From contig NZ_JACHXR010000014.1 of the NCBI RefSeq assembly GCF_014192275.1, positions 1 through 64,000 of the forward strand: a stretch of 64,000 bases of DNA, given 5' to 3'. This stretch comes from Halomonas stenophila. Its GTDB lineage: Bacteria > Pseudomonadota > Gammaproteobacteria > Pseudomonadales > Halomonadaceae. The first letter of the stretch is position 1. Each line of letters opens with the position of its first letter. The notes beneath the pieces were generated by a model that worked only from the letters and a program-made list of their open reading frames with translations, made no database searches and was not told the origin of the DNA. Below, piece by piece: positions 15,080 to 24,155 of this stretch. The translations under genes were made by a program, and so were the position numbers.

Positions 15080-15997
15080 GTGCTGGAACAGGACAGCCTG
15101 AACCCGGTGGGCGCACAGCCGGCGCCCGAGGGCCTGGATACGGTGAACCAGCAACTGGCGGAGATCTATCCGGAGTTGAGCCCCCAGCTGAAGGTGGCCG
15201 CCGGCTATGTGCTGGAACACTCGGTGGAGATCGCCCTGCAGTCGATCCGCAAGACCGCCGCCGCCGCCGAGGTGACGCCGTCCACGCTGATGCGGCTGGC
15301 CAAGCGCCTGGGCTTCGAGAGCTACGAGCAGTTCCGCGAGGTCTTCCAGGCGGCCGTCCAGGCCGGGCCGGTGGAACTCTCCGGGCGGGCCAGCCAGCTG
15401 CGCACCCTGGCCAGCCAGACCGATGACCAGGTGTTCCTGGATGTCGGCGATGCCGCCTTCGACAACATCGGCCGGCTGTTCACCGCCGACAACCAGGCCC
15501 GGGTACGGGATGCCGCCCGGCGCATCCTGGCCGCCGAGAAGGTCGCGGTGGTGGGCTTTCGCGACACCTTCGCCTGCGCCTACCACTTCGCCTACGTGGG
15601 CCGCATCGCCATGCCCAATGTCCACCTGGTGCGCGGGCTGGAGGGCGGCCTGCTCACCGAGCTGGCCGCCTTCGGCGAGGGCGACGTGGTGGTGCTGTTC
15701 GGCTTCGAGCCCTACTGCGCCGAGACCATGCGGGCCCTCGAGATCACCCGGGCCGCCGGGGTCTCGCCCATCGTCATCACCGATACCATGCGCTCGCCCC
15801 TGGTGCCCGGCGCGGACATCACCTTCACTGTGGCCAATGCCACGCCGCACTTCTTCCCATCAATCCTCTCGGCGATCACCCTGATCGAGGCCATCCTCGC
15901 GGAGTGCGTGGCCTTCGGCCCGAACGACCTGGTCGACAACGTCGCCCGCTTCGAGTCGCGGATGCGCGACATGGGCGCCTATGTGGAGAACCAGTGA
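15080..15997 (+). CDS. MurR/RpiR-family transcriptional regulator
   Basis: A 305-residue regulator with an N-terminal RpiR HTH (about residues 15-90: IYPELSPQLKVAAGYVLEHS, then RKTAAAAEVTPSTLMRLAKR) and a C-terminal SIS domain (about 140-270: KVAVVGFRDTFACAYHFAYV ... VVVLFGFEPYCAETM) that in the family binds phosphosugars or other small ligands. The start is the GTG at 15080, with AAGGAG in front; the frame is open upstream but is not homologous. It is divergent from the crotonase / acyl-CoA synthetase operon and probably controls it and itself. Confidence 0.88.
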   Translation: MLEQDSLNPVGAQPAPEGLDTVNQQLAEIYPELSPQLKVAAGYVLEHSVEIALQSIRKTAAAAEVTPSTLMRLAKRLGFESYEQFREVFQAAVQAGPVELSGRASQLRTLASQTDDQVFLDVGDAAFDNIGRLFTADNQARVRDAARRILAAEKVAVVGFRDTFACAYHFAYVGRIAMPNVHLVRGLEGGLLTELAAFGEGDVVVLFGFEPYCAETMRALEITRAAGVSPIVITDTMRSPLVPGADITFTVANATPHFFPSILSAITLIEAILAECVAFGPNDLVDNVARFESRMRDMGAYVENQ

Positions 15998-16019
15998 GGG
16001 AAGACCCCCGTCGCCGAGG

Positions 16020-16997
16020 CTAGGGTATCAGGATGGTCGACCCGGTCGTTCGGCGGCCCTGCAGGGCCTCCTGGGCCTTGCCGGCCTCGGCCAGCGGGTA
16101 GCGTTGGGCGATGTCGATGGTGACCTGGCCGCTCTGGAGCATGTCGAAGAGGTCGATGGCCATCGACTCGAGCCGCTCGCGGGTATCGGCATAGCCATTG
16201 AGGCTTGGCCGGGTGACATAGAGCGAGCCCTTCTGGTTGAGGATGCCGATGTTGACCCCCTCCACCGGTCCCGAGGCATTGCCGAAGCTGACCATCAGCC
16301 CGCGCTTCTTGAGGCAATCCAGGGACAGCTCCCAGGTGTCCTTGCCCACCGAATCGTAGACCACGTCGCACATCTCGCCGCCGGTCAGCTCGCGGACCCG
16401 CTCGACCACGTCCTCTCGGGTGTAGTCGATGGTCGCCCAGGCGCCGTTCTTCTCGGCCAGGGCCGCCTTCTCGGGCGAGCTCACGGTCCCGATCAGCTTG
16501 ACGCCAAGCGCCCTGGCCCACTGGCAGGCAATGGAGCCGACGCCCCCGGCGGCGGCGTGGAAGAGGATGGTCTCGCCGCCCTGCAGGGGGTAGGTCTGGC
16601 GCAACAGGTACTGGACCGTCAGGCCCTTGAGCATCGACGCCGCCGCGGTCTCGCAATCGATGTCGTCGGGCAGGGCCACCACCTTCTCCGCCGGCAGGGT
16701 GTGCAGCTCGGCATAGGCCCCCAGGGGCCCCTGGGCGTAGGCGACGCGATCGCCCACCGCCAGATGCTCGACGCCCTCGCCCACGGCCTCGACGGTCCCC
16801 GCCCCCTCGGTACCGAGCCCGGAGGGCAGGCCGGGCGCCGGGTAGAGGCCGGTGCGGAAGTAGATGTCGATGAAGTTCAGGCCCACCGCCTGGTTCTTTA
16901 CCGTGACCTCGCCGGGCCCGGGCTCGGTGGGCGCGACCTCGACGAACTCGAGGACCTCGGGCCCGCCGGTGCGGGCGAACTGGATACGCTTGGCCAT
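16020..16997 (-). CDS. qorA: NADPH:quinone oxidoreductase QorA
   Basis: A 325-residue zinc-free medium-chain oxidoreductase that reduces quinones with NADPH in the cytoplasm. It matches E. coli QorA along its length: GGPEVLEFVEVAPTEPGPGE, GLGTEGAGTVEAVGEGV, the NADPH motif LFHAAAGGVGSIACQWARAL, VVYDSVGKDTWELSLDCLKK and KGSLYVTRPSLNGY. Single gene, divergent from azurin with a 180-bp intergenic region. Confidence 0.93.
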   Translation of the reverse strand: MAKRIQFARTGGPEVLEFVEVAPTEPGPGEVTVKNQAVGLNFIDIYFRTGLYPAPGLPSGLGTEGAGTVEAVGEGVEHLAVGDRVAYAQGPLGAYAELHTLPAEKVVALPDDIDCETAAASMLKGLTVQYLLRQTYPLQGGETILFHAAAGGVGSIACQWARALGVKLIGTVSSPEKAALAEKNGAWATIDYTREDVVERVRELTGGEMCDVVYDSVGKDTWELSLDCLKKRGLMVSFGNASGPVEGVNIGILNQKGSLYVTRPSLNGYADTRERLESMAIDLFDMLQSGQVTIDIAQRYPLAEAGKAQEALQGRRTTGSTILIP

Positions 16998-17130
16998 GCT
17001 GGACGTCCTTATGCCGCTGACGGAAGAGACGCCCAGTCAAGCGCCCCGACTCGCCGGGGTCAAGCGTCGGGCCGGGAGCGGCGCAAGGCGGTACCTTGAC
17101 AACGCCAGGTGTTTACCAAAGAATCAAAAA

Positions 17131-17140
17131 GTGTATACAC
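17131..17140. promoter_or_regulatory. Palindrome upstream of azurin
   Basis: GTGTATACAC is a perfect 10-bp palindrome, 37 bp before the azurin start and in an AT-rich stretch. It may be an operator or overlap the promoter; no cognate regulator can be named. TTGACA at 17096-17101 is a possible -35 element. Confidence 0.35.
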
Positions 17141-17177
17141 ATAAACCATTAAAATGACGACAACCTGGAGAATCCGC

Positions 17178-17642
17178 ATGAAGATGCCCTGGATGCTGAT
17201 CACCACCGCCCTGGCCGCCACCCTCGCCGCCACGCCGGCCATGGCCGAGGACGACGCCTGTCGGCTGACGATCGAGAGCAACGACCGGATGCAGTTCGAC
17301 ACCGACGCGCTGAGCGTCCCGGCCAGTTGCGGGGAGGTCACCCTGACCCTGGAGCACAGCGGCCGGATGGCAGCCGACGCGATGGGCCACAATTGGGTAC
17401 TCACGGCGACCGAGGACTATGAGGAGGTGGCCAAGGCCGGCATGAACGAGGGCCTGGAGAACGACTATCTGCCGGCGGACGATCCCCGCGTGCTGGCCAG
17501 CACGGAGGTGATCGGTGGCGGCGAGAGCACCACCATCACCTTCTCCACCGAGGGGCTGGCCGGCCGCGAGCTGACATTCTTCTGCTCCTTCCCCGGGCAC
17601 TATGTCGCCATGAACGGGACCTTCAGCGTTCGCGAGGACTGA
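17178..17642 (+). CDS. azu: Azurin (blue copper protein)
   Basis: A periplasmic type-1 copper electron carrier. The 154-residue precursor has a signal peptide (about 1-23, cleaved after ATPAMA). Copper ligands are visible: His in AMGHNWVL, then Cys, His and Met in FFCSFPGHYVAMNGTF; the disulfide-forming cysteines near DDACRLTI and VPASCGEV are also present. The start at 17178 has GGAG 7 bp in front; an ATG eight codons upstream is less likely. Likely partners are cytochromes of nitrite or peroxide metabolism, none of which is in the window. Confidence 0.95.
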   Translation: MKMPWMLITTALAATLAATPAMAEDDACRLTIESNDRMQFDTDALSVPASCGEVTLTLEHSGRMAADAMGHNWVLTATEDYEEVAKAGMNEGLENDYLPADDPRVLASTEVIGGGESTTITFSTEGLAGRELTFFCSFPGHYVAMNGTFSVRED

Positions 17643-17646
17643 CGGT

Positions 17647-17667
17647 CCCGCCTCACAGGGAGGCGGG
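17647..17667. terminator. Short hairpin between convergent genes
   Basis: CCCGCCT / AGGCGGG, a 7-bp stem with a 7-nt loop, sits between azurin and the convergent hypothetical gene and overlaps the latter's stop. It could serve both directions; no T-run is present. Confidence 0.4.
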
Positions 17668-18225
17668 GAAAGATTCCAGACCGCGCACGAAGCGTTGCTT
17701 GTAGTCGTCGAACAGGGCCCGATCCTGCTTGAAGGACTGCACGATGGAGCCTTCGTCCACCGTCAGGGTCCGCGGCAAGTCATCGAGACCGGTGGCCGGG
17801 TGCTTGGCCGAGAGGCCGATACGCACGCCCTGCTGACCCTGAAACCAGCGCGTGATACCCGCCCGGCGGAAGCGAGCCTCCTGGGTCTCGCTGACCGCGT
17901 CGACCCGCAGCGGGGCGCGCAGGGCAAGCTCGCCGACCAGGCGCTGGGCCGGGGCTTCCACGGCGTCGCTGGCAAGCTCCGCCAGCTGCATGACGGTCAT
18001 GCCCACGCCCGCCTCGTCCAGCACCAGCAGCGCCAGGGCGACCGGCCGGGACTGGCCATCGACCAGCGCCACCATCCGCGCCGCCTCCTGCTCGACCAGC
18101 ACCCCCAGCACCCCGGCGAAGGTCGCCAGCGGCGCGATGCCGGCCTGGTGACCATAGACCTCGGCGCACAGCCGCGCCAGGCAAGCCTCGCGCTGTGCCT
18201 CGTTCTTGATATTCACGACTCGCAT
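17653..18225 (-). CDS. Hypothetical protein, possibly GNAT-like
   Basis: A 190-residue protein I cannot assign. The start at 18225 (MRVVNIKNEAQREACLARLC) has GAGGAG at a good distance. The middle (VALALLVLDEAGVGMTVMQL ... VDAVSETQEARFRRAGI) has a beta-alpha pattern that resembles an acetyltransferase (GNAT) fold without its clear acetyl-CoA loop. The C-terminus (SFKQDRALFDDYKQRFVRGL) is helical. No signal peptide or membrane segment. It is convergent with azurin and divergent from the phosphodiesterase gene. Confidence 0.7.
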   Translation of the reverse strand: MRVVNIKNEAQREACLARLCAEVYGHQAGIAPLATFAGVLGVLVEQEAARMVALVDGQSRPVALALLVLDEAGVGMTVMQLAELASDAVEAPAQRLVGELALRAPLRVDAVSETQEARFRRAGITRWFQGQQGVRIGLSAKHPATGLDDLPRTLTVDEGSIVQSFKQDRALFDDYKQRFVRGLESFPASL

Positions 18226-18389
18226 CGACGGCTCCTCTGCTGTAGCGCCCAACTCCCGGCCCACGGCACCGGGAACGAAATCGCGCAGCCTAGCATATTC
18301 GTTCGTCGGACTCCCGGGGCGGCCAGTGTTCGAGGTAGGCTATGGCGATTGGCGCTATGCCTTCCCCGGCCATGACGACAAGGACGCCC

Positions 18390-19145
18390 ATGCCTCATCC
18401 CGACCTCGCCCTGCCCCGCCTGATCGCCCACCGCGGGCTCTCCGCGCGGGCCCCGGAGAACACCCTGGCCGCGGTGCGCGCGGCCCATGACGCCGGTATC
18501 TCCTGGGTGGAACTGGACGTCCAGCTGCTCGGCGACGATACCCCGGTGATCTGGCACGACCGGGACCTCAAGCGCTGCAGCGACGGCCGCGGCCGGCTGG
18601 CCGACCTGACCCTCGCCCAGGTCCAGCACCTCGATGCCGGCGGCTGGTTCGACCCGGCCTTCGCCGGCGAGCCCCTGGCCACCCTGGAGGAGATGCTGGT
18701 GCTGCTGGCCGCGCTCGGCATGGGCGCCAACCTCGAGCTCAAGGTGAACCGCGGCCATGCCCCCCAGGCCCTGGCCGAGGTGGTGGTGCCGCGGGTCCTG
18801 GACGCCCTGCCCCCGGAGCGGTGCCTGCTGTCGTCCTTCGACGCCACGGCCCTCGCCCACTGCCGGCGCCTCGGCCGGGGCGAGGCGCTGGCCCTGGGCC
18901 TGCTGTTCGACCGGGTGCCCCGGGACTGGGAGCGCCGCTGCCGGGCCCTCGAGGCGTTCAGCGTCCACGCCAAGTGGAAGCGCCTGAGCGAGGCCCGCGC
19001 CCGGGCCATCAAGGGCGCGGGCCTCGCCCTGGTCTGCTACACGGCCAACGATCCGGCGAGCTTCGCCCCGCGCTGGGACTGGGGCGTGGACGCGGTGATC
19101 AGCGACGACCCCGGCGTCTTCAACGTGGCCGGCCCGGGTGGCTGA
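18390..19145 (+). CDS. ugpQ: Glycerophosphodiester phosphodiesterase
   Basis: A cytoplasmic GDPD-family enzyme that hydrolyses glycerophosphodiesters to glycerol-3-phosphate and an alcohol. The 251-residue protein has the catalytic HRG motif (RLIAHRGLSARAPENTLAAV), the metal ligands in WVELDVQLLGDDTPVIWHDR, and LELKVNRG. No signal peptide supports the UgpQ rather than GlpQ type. The start at 18390 follows AAGGA; two in-frame upstream ATGs add non-conserved residues. Its 3' end overlaps a cobQ fragment on the other strand. Confidence 0.88.
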   Translation: MPHPDLALPRLIAHRGLSARAPENTLAAVRAAHDAGISWVELDVQLLGDDTPVIWHDRDLKRCSDGRGRLADLTLAQVQHLDAGGWFDPAFAGEPLATLEEMLVLLAALGMGANLELKVNRGHAPQALAEVVVPRVLDALPPERCLLSSFDATALAHCRRLGRGEALALGLLFDRVPRDWERRCRALEAFSVHAKWKRLSEARARAIKGAGLALVCYTANDPASFAPRWDWGVDAVISDDPGVFNVAGPGG

Positions 19146-19260
19146 CCAGCGCCTCGCCGGTGGCCATATCCAGGCTCGCCGCCAGGCCGTCGGCCAGACG
19201 CTCGCACTCCTGCTCCCGGTGAGTGGCGTGGTCCACGGCGGTGTCGACCGCGTCGAGGCC
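19141..19260 (-). pseudogene. C-terminal fragment of a cobyric acid synthase gene (cobQ remnant)
   Basis: On the minus strand the frame reads DTAVDHATHREQECERLADG then LAASLDMATGEALV, which lines up with the C-terminus of the intact CobQ at 21303 ([29 protein letters not shown]). The frame ends at a stop at 19120. There is no upstream remainder of the gene here: the next gene on this side is panP. A matching N-terminal fragment lies at 24255-24289 in the same orientation. Confidence 0.65.
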
Positions 19261-19306
19261 ATTCGGTGCCGGAGGGCTGTACGATCATCACCGCACCCGG
19301 CGCTGC

Positions 19307-21004
19307 CTACCAGGGGCGCGTCGTGCCATGATAATGCCGCTCACGCGACCACGTTTCGCCGCTCCTGGTGTCCAGAAGGTCCTTCAACTCGGCGAAGTCG
19401 GCGCTGTCCAGGTTCTCCCCGGCGATCTGCCGCTGCTCCTCGATGAGCTCCCGCAGCACCTGATCGGTGGTCAGGGGGTTGGCCAGCACGACCCGGAAGA
19501 CGGTAATGGCCTGATGGTCATAGTGCGCCGGTGTCAGGCGGGTTCGCGACACGAAGGTCTTGCCCCGCTCGCGCTGTGTCTTCTGGATGGACTGCGTCAT
19601 GCGGTTCAGGAGGTCGTTGATCCGCTGGCGCAGCGTGCTGTCGGCCTCGCCCAGCAGCGCCTGAGCGTCGGCGGGAGCCCAGCGATAGGTGAGGATGTTG
19701 AGTTCCGGTTTGGTGATCAGCTCGAAGTCATCGAGCGCTGCGATCCGATCGGCGAAGCGTCGCGCCAGCTGGATGCCATTGTCGATCAGCATCGCATAAC
19801 CCTGACGACCGATGATCTTCAGTGCCGACTGCACCAGCATCGCCATGCCGGGACGAGAGCCTTCCAGGGTGGTGCTGCCCAGATCCTTCGACCCCTGCCG
19901 AATGATGTACTGGGCATGATGCTCGATGCTGCCGAGTGCGGACGGCTCGCGGAACAGCACCATTCCCGCCCCCATCGGCACATAGAGCTGCTTGTGCGCG
20001 TCGATGGTGACGGAGTCGGCCCGCTCGATGCCGGCGAGACGGGGGCGGTAGCGTTCGGAGAACAGCGTCGGGCCACCCCAGGCGGCATCCACGTGGAAGT
20101 GAATCCCCTGCTCGGCGGCGATGTCGGCCAGGCTGTCCAGCGGGTCGATGTTGCCGGTCTCGGTCGTGCCGGCGATACCGACCAGCGCGAAGGGGCGTAT
20201 CCGCTGCCGCGCGAGCCGTTTCAGCGTGGCGACCAGGGCATCGGGCCGGACACGGTTGTGACCGTCCGTCTCGACCGCGACCATCTGATCGCGCCCGATA
20301 CCCAGCACATCGGCCGCCTTGGATAGCGAGTAATGGCCGCGCTCCGAGACCAATACCGCGGCGCCATCACAGTCATAGTGACGCATGGCGCTGAAAACGC
20401 CGCTGTGACCGATGCCCGGAAACTCGCCGTCTGGACCGAAGGCCCGGTTTCGGGCGGCCCAGAGCGCGGTGATATTGGCGACGGTCCCCCCGGAGCAGAA
20501 GGCGCCGAGGCGTTCGTCACTGTGATGCAGCCAACTGTCGTAGAAATCACCGGGCTGCCCGTAGATCAGGCGATGCAGCATGCCCAGCACCTGACGCTCC
20601 AGCGGCGTGAAGGCCTTGGAGGTCTCGGTCTTCACCAGGTTCTGGTTCAGTGCGATCATGATCTTCGACAGCGGGATCATGAAGTAGGGCAGTGCCGACG
20701 TCATGTGGCCGACGAAGCTGGGCGACGCGGTATGCACCGATTGCGCGACCACCTTGTCGAGCAGGAACCGGGTCTGATCCGAGACGAAGACGGGCGCCTC
20801 GGGGATCCTGGTCTCGTTGAAGTCCCGCTCGATCCTGACCAGATCGTTCTCTTCCGCGACGATATGCTCCTGCAGGAAGCCGGCGAGATTCGCCGAAATA
20901 TCCCGGTCCAGACGGTTAAGCGTCGACCCCGGTGCTTCAGGAACGGTGAAGATCCGCAGCAGATTCTCCCAGCTGCTTTCGGCGACCTTTGATTGCTTAT
21001 CCAT
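19307..21004 (-). CDS. panP: PLP-dependent aspartate 1-decarboxylase PanP
   Basis: A group II pyridoxal-phosphate decarboxylase that makes beta-alanine from aspartate for pantothenate/CoA synthesis; homologues in Vibrio replace pyruvoyl PanD. The 565-residue protein has the PanP pattern: SWENLLRIFTVPEAPGSTL, SPSFVGHMTSALPYFM, GAFCSGGTVANITALWAARN, HVDAAWGGPTLFSERYR and the PLP lysine in DSVTIDAHKQLYVPMGAGMV. The start at 21004 (MDKQSKVAESS) fits family length. It has visibly lower GC than its neighbours and lies inside the segment bracketed by cobQ fragments, suggesting it arrived with that segment. Glutamate decarboxylase is a less likely alternative. Confidence 0.9.
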   Translation of the reverse strand: MDKQSKVAESSWENLLRIFTVPEAPGSTLNRLDRDISANLAGFLQEHIVAEENDLVRIERDFNETRIPEAPVFVSDQTRFLLDKVVAQSVHTASPSFVGHMTSALPYFMIPLSKIMIALNQNLVKTETSKAFTPLERQVLGMLHRLIYGQPGDFYDSWLHHSDERLGAFCSGGTVANITALWAARNRAFGPDGEFPGIGHSGVFSAMRHYDCDGAAVLVSERGHYSLSKAADVLGIGRDQMVAVETDGHNRVRPDALVATLKRLARQRIRPFALVGIAGTTETGNIDPLDSLADIAAEQGIHFHVDAAWGGPTLFSERYRPRLAGIERADSVTIDAHKQLYVPMGAGMVLFREPSALGSIEHHAQYIIRQGSKDLGSTTLEGSRPGMAMLVQSALKIIGRQGYAMLIDNGIQLARRFADRIAALDDFELITKPELNILTYRWAPADAQALLGEADSTLRQRINDLLNRMTQSIQKTQRERGKTFVSRTRLTPAHYDHQAITVFRVVLANPLTTDQVLRELIEEQRQIAGENLDSADFAELKDLLDTRSGETWSRERHYHGTTRPW

Positions 21005-21302
21005 GGGACCCTGTTGCCTTTGGAGGACGAAAACGCAGAGGACCGAAGGGCTCCGAGGCCGACCGGTGCATCGCCGAGCGCGCGATGTTATCCAACGACC
21101 ATGCCCATTTCCAGCGCGTTGCACCGTTCGTAGACGCCCCTGTTGCAGCCAGCACGCCGCCACCGGGCCATGTGGTTGATCATGCATTAGGGCAGGGGCA
21201 ACCACAATCCCATCGACCTCTCCACGACCCCACCATGGCCACCACTCGGAACCTCTGCCTATTCCCCGATCCTTTCAGCCAAGGTCGCCGGACGTCGGTG
21301 TG
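21005..21302. other. Intergenic region panP-cobQ
   Basis: About 300 bp between the panP start and the cobQ stop, both on the minus strand. It must hold the panP promoter. I see no RNA gene, clear terminator or conserved ORF in it. Confidence 0.6.
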
Positions 21303-22754
21303 TCAGCCCCCCAACAGGCGCCGGACGGCGGCCATGTCCAGACTGGCTTCCAGGGCATCCGCCAGCCGGTCGAGTTCGCGCTCGCGATGGGCGGCCAGGT
21401 CCACGGCGGCGCCCTCGCCTGCCAGCCCCAGGCGCGCCAGCAGCGCCGCGGCCGCCGGTGCCTCGTCGAACAACCCGTGCAGGTAGGTGCCGAGCACCTG
21501 GCCGTCCTCGCTGATCGCGCCGTCCGGCCGGCCGCCGAGGTCGAGCAGCGGCCGGGCCAGCGCCGGGCCATCGCTGACGCCGTTGTGGATCTCGTAGCCG
21601 CTCACCGCCACCGCCTCGCCGGCGAGGGTGCCTCTGACGTTGCACAGCTGCTTGCCGGCCACCATGCGGGTGCGCATCGCCAGCAGCCCCAGCCCCGGCA
21701 CGCCGCCTGGTTCGCCCTCGAGGCCGTCCGGATCGTCGATCGCCTCGCCGAGCATCTGGAAGCCGCCGCAGATGCCGAGCACTCGGCCGCCGTAGCGCAG
21801 GTGGCGCCGGATCGCCGCTTCCCAGCCCTGGCGACGCAGCCAGGCCAGATCGCTGGCCGTGCTCTTGCTGCCGGGCAGCAGGATGACGTCGGCGGGCGGA
21901 ATGGCCCGGCCCGGCCCCACCAGGGTCAGCTCGACCCGTGGATGCAGGCGCAGCGCGTCCAGGTCGGTGTGGTTGCTGATCCGCGGCAGCGCCGGCACCA
22001 CCACTCGTAGCCCCGGCGTCTCGGCGGCGCTCTCGGTGAGTCCCAGGCCGTCCTCGGCGTCCAGCAGCAGTCCCTTCAGATAAGGCAGCACGCCCAGCAC
22101 CGGCTTGCCGGTGTGGCCGGTGAGCCACTCCAGGCCCGGCTCGAGCAGCGAGAGATCGCCGCGGAAGCGGTTGATCAGAAGCCCGGTGGTGCGCGCGCGC
22201 TCGCTGTCGCCGAGCAGCGCGAGGGTGCCCACCAGCTGCGCGAAGACCCCGCCGCGGTCGATGTCGGCGACCAGCCACACCGGGCAGTCCACCGCCTCGG
22301 CGAAGCCCATGTTGGCGATGTCGTTCTGGCGCAGGTTGATCTCGGCGGGGCTGCCGGCGCCTTCGGCGATCACCAGGTCATGGCGGCTCGTCAGCCGATC
22401 CCAGGCCGAAAGCACGGTCTCCCGGGCCTGGCACTTGAAGGCGTGGTAGTCCAGGGCATCCATATGGCCGTGGACCCGCCCGTCGAGGATCACCTGGGCG
22501 CCGCGGTCGGTCTCGGGCTTGAGCAGCACCGGGTTCATGTCGGCGTGGGGAGCGAGGCCGCAGGCGATTGCCTGCAGCGCCGTGGAGCGGCCGATCTCGC
22601 CGCCCTCCGGCGTCACGGCGCTGTTCAGCGCCATGTTCTGGGGCTTGAAGGGCGCCACCGACACCCCGCGCCGCGCCAGCAGCCGGCACAGCCCGGCCAC
22701 CACCGTGCTCTTGCCGGCATCCGAGGTGGTGCCCTGGATCATCAGTGTCGCCAT
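21303..22754 (-). CDS. cobQ: Cobyric acid synthase CobQ
   Basis: Amidates adenosylcobyrinic a,c-diamide at positions b, d, e and g with glutamine and ATP. The 483-residue protein has the N-terminal dethiobiotin-synthetase-like ATPase ([19 protein letters not shown]-loop about 8-17; [10 protein letters not shown]) and the C-terminal class I glutamine amidotransferase domain (nucleophile Cys in [14 protein letters not shown]; His in GTYLHGLFD). It is the only intact cobQ in the window. It does not overlap bluB or cobO, unlike most cob genes here, because it lies in the inserted segment. Confidence 0.97.
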   Translation of the reverse strand: MATLMIQGTTSDAGKSTVVAGLCRLLARRGVSVAPFKPQNMALNSAVTPEGGEIGRSTALQAIACGLAPHADMNPVLLKPETDRGAQVILDGRVHGHMDALDYHAFKCQARETVLSAWDRLTSRHDLVIAEGAGSPAEINLRQNDIANMGFAEAVDCPVWLVADIDRGGVFAQLVGTLALLGDSERARTTGLLINRFRGDLSLLEPGLEWLTGHTGKPVLGVLPYLKGLLLDAEDGLGLTESAAETPGLRVVVPALPRISNHTDLDALRLHPRVELTLVGPGRAIPPADVILLPGSKSTASDLAWLRRQGWEAAIRRHLRYGGRVLGICGGFQMLGEAIDDPDGLEGEPGGVPGLGLLAMRTRMVAGKQLCNVRGTLAGEAVAVSGYEIHNGVSDGPALARPLLDLGGRPDGAISEDGQVLGTYLHGLFDEAPAAAALLARLGLAGEGAAVDLAAHRERELDRLADALEASLDMAAVRRLLGG

Positions 22755-22906
22755 GCCATACGCCTCGCCCTGACCGGTTCGCCCTTCGAGATGGCGAGAC
22801 TCTACCTAGCCGCCCCACGAGCCGCAATCAGTCGCCGCCGACTTTCCCTATGGACAGTCAATCAAGGCATGCCATCATTCATCAGTCGCTATGTAGGGGA
22901 AATGAC

Positions 22907-23317
22907 ATGGAACCGGTCATCCAGGAAAACATATCGGGTTGCGGAATTGCCGCTAGTGCTGCCCTCGCCGGCGTGTCCTACCCGGAAGCCCAGCGAGTGG
23001 CCAGCGGCCTGGGGATTCATGCCGAGGACAAGGCCCTGTGGTCGGACACCCGGTATGTCCGCACCCTTCTCTCGGCCTTCCAGATACGCACATCGCCTGC
23101 GGAGACACCATTCGAGTCCTGGGAAGCACTGCCTGACAAGGCCTTGCTTTCCATCAAGTGGCGTCTGGAAGCAGACAGGCCATTCTGGCACTGGGTGGTG
23201 TTCGTCAGGCAAGGCGAACGCTCCTTCGTGCTGGATTCCAGGAAGAATCTGAGTTCGCATGTCCGACGAGACTTCGGGCGAATGAAACCCCGGTGGTTTA
23301 TCGAGGTGTATGATTAA
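22907..23317 (+). CDS. C39-like papain-fold cysteine peptidase-type protein
   Basis: A 136-residue protein that starts METVIQEN-like (MEPVIQENISGCGIAASAAL) with AGGGGA in front. The GCG-IAA motif supplies a candidate catalytic Cys, FWHWVVFVRQG a His and SFVLDSRKN an Asp, the order of C39/papain-like peptidases. No signal peptide and no transporter domain is attached, so it is not a bacteriocin exporter. Similar short C39-like proteins are widespread and of unknown role. First of three small plus-strand genes; its stop overlaps the next start. Confidence 0.65.
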   Translation: MEPVIQENISGCGIAASAALAGVSYPEAQRVASGLGIHAEDKALWSDTRYVRTLLSAFQIRTSPAETPFESWEALPDKALLSIKWRLEADRPFWHWVVFVRQGERSFVLDSRKNLSSHVRRDFGRMKPRWFIEVYD

Positions 23318-23675
23318 TACGGCACAGCATGGGGATGGGCCTGCCCTGCAGATCGACCTTCTCGTCCTGCGCTGCAAGGCGCTGGAGGCCAGCAAGCGGT
23401 TCTATGAGCTCCTGGGCTTTTGCTTCGTGAAGGAACAACATGGCGACGGCCCGATCCACTACGCCTCGCAGGAGGCCGGGATGGTGTTCGAGCTATATCC
23501 GTGGCCCGAGGATGACGTCACGGACCATACACGACTCGGCTTCAGCGTACCGAACCTCGGAGAAATCGTGGCGAATATTGAGACGCTGAGCCGCCATGTC
23601 ATCGCCGACGAAGTGGTCTATATCGCCCAGGATCCCGACGGCAGGAAAATCGAACTAACGGAGCGGACAACATGA
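23310..23675 (+). CDS. VOC-family (glyoxalase/bleomycin-resistance-like) protein
   Basis: A 121-residue vicinal-oxygen-chelate protein with one betaalphabetabetabeta unit pair: IDLLVLRCKALEASKRFYEL, FELYPWPEDDVTDHTRLGFS, and the C-terminal YIAQDPDGRKIELTE with the metal-ligand Glu. It overlaps the C39-like gene by 8 bp, so the two are probably co-translated. Substrate unknown; possibilities are glyoxalase-like or antibiotic-binding roles. Confidence 0.75.
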   Translation: MINTAQHGDGPALQIDLLVLRCKALEASKRFYELLGFCFVKEQHGDGPIHYASQEAGMVFELYPWPEDDVTDHTRLGFSVPNLGEIVANIETLSRHVIADEVVYIAQDPDGRKIELTERTT

Positions 23676-23756
23676 CCATCGGCTTCGTGGCAAGCGGCCT
23701 CAGCGGCTTCAAACCGGGGCATGTGGTAAGTCCAGATCGGTCAATCTGAGGTGAGC

Positions 23757-24155
23757 ATGAAAGGAAGCTGTCTTTGTGGTGCCGTGACCTATGAGGTCGA
23801 TCGGCTCGATATGCCGATCGGGCACTGCCATTGTCGCACCTGCCAGAAGGCGCATGCCGCGGCCTTTGCGACCACCGCCGGCGTCGAGCGACGGCATTTT
23901 CGCTGGACGGCCGATGAGCGGCATCTCTCCCACTACGAGTCTTCACCGGGCAAGCGACGCTGGTTCTGCTCCCTATGCGGTACCCACCTGATGGCGGAGC
24001 GGGCGGGACAGCCCCACGTCATCCTGCGCGTGGCCACCCTGGACGAGGACCCGGGAGAGCGTCCCGCCCTGCATATCTGGCGGTCCCATGAGGTGCCCTG
24101 GTTGGCGCATGATGAAGCACTTCCGTCCTATAAGGCATGGCCGCCAGGACGGTAG
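23757..24155 (+). CDS. GFA-family (CENP-V/Gfa) zinc protein
   Basis: A 132-residue protein of the glutathione-dependent formaldehyde-activating (Gfa) family. The zinc cysteines are in KGSCLCGAVTYE, GHCHCRTCQKAH and WFCSLCGTHLMAE. Members bind zinc and are often annotated S-(hydroxymethyl)glutathione synthase, though most have unproven function. The ATG at 23757 has GAGG five bases in front; an in-frame GTG at 23751 is possible. Last of the three small genes. Confidence 0.8.
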   Translation: MKGSCLCGAVTYEVDRLDMPIGHCHCRTCQKAHAAAFATTAGVERRHFRWTADERHLSHYESSPGKRRWFCSLCGTHLMAERAGQPHVILRVATLDEDPGERPALHIWRSHEVPWLAHDEALPSYKAWPPGR

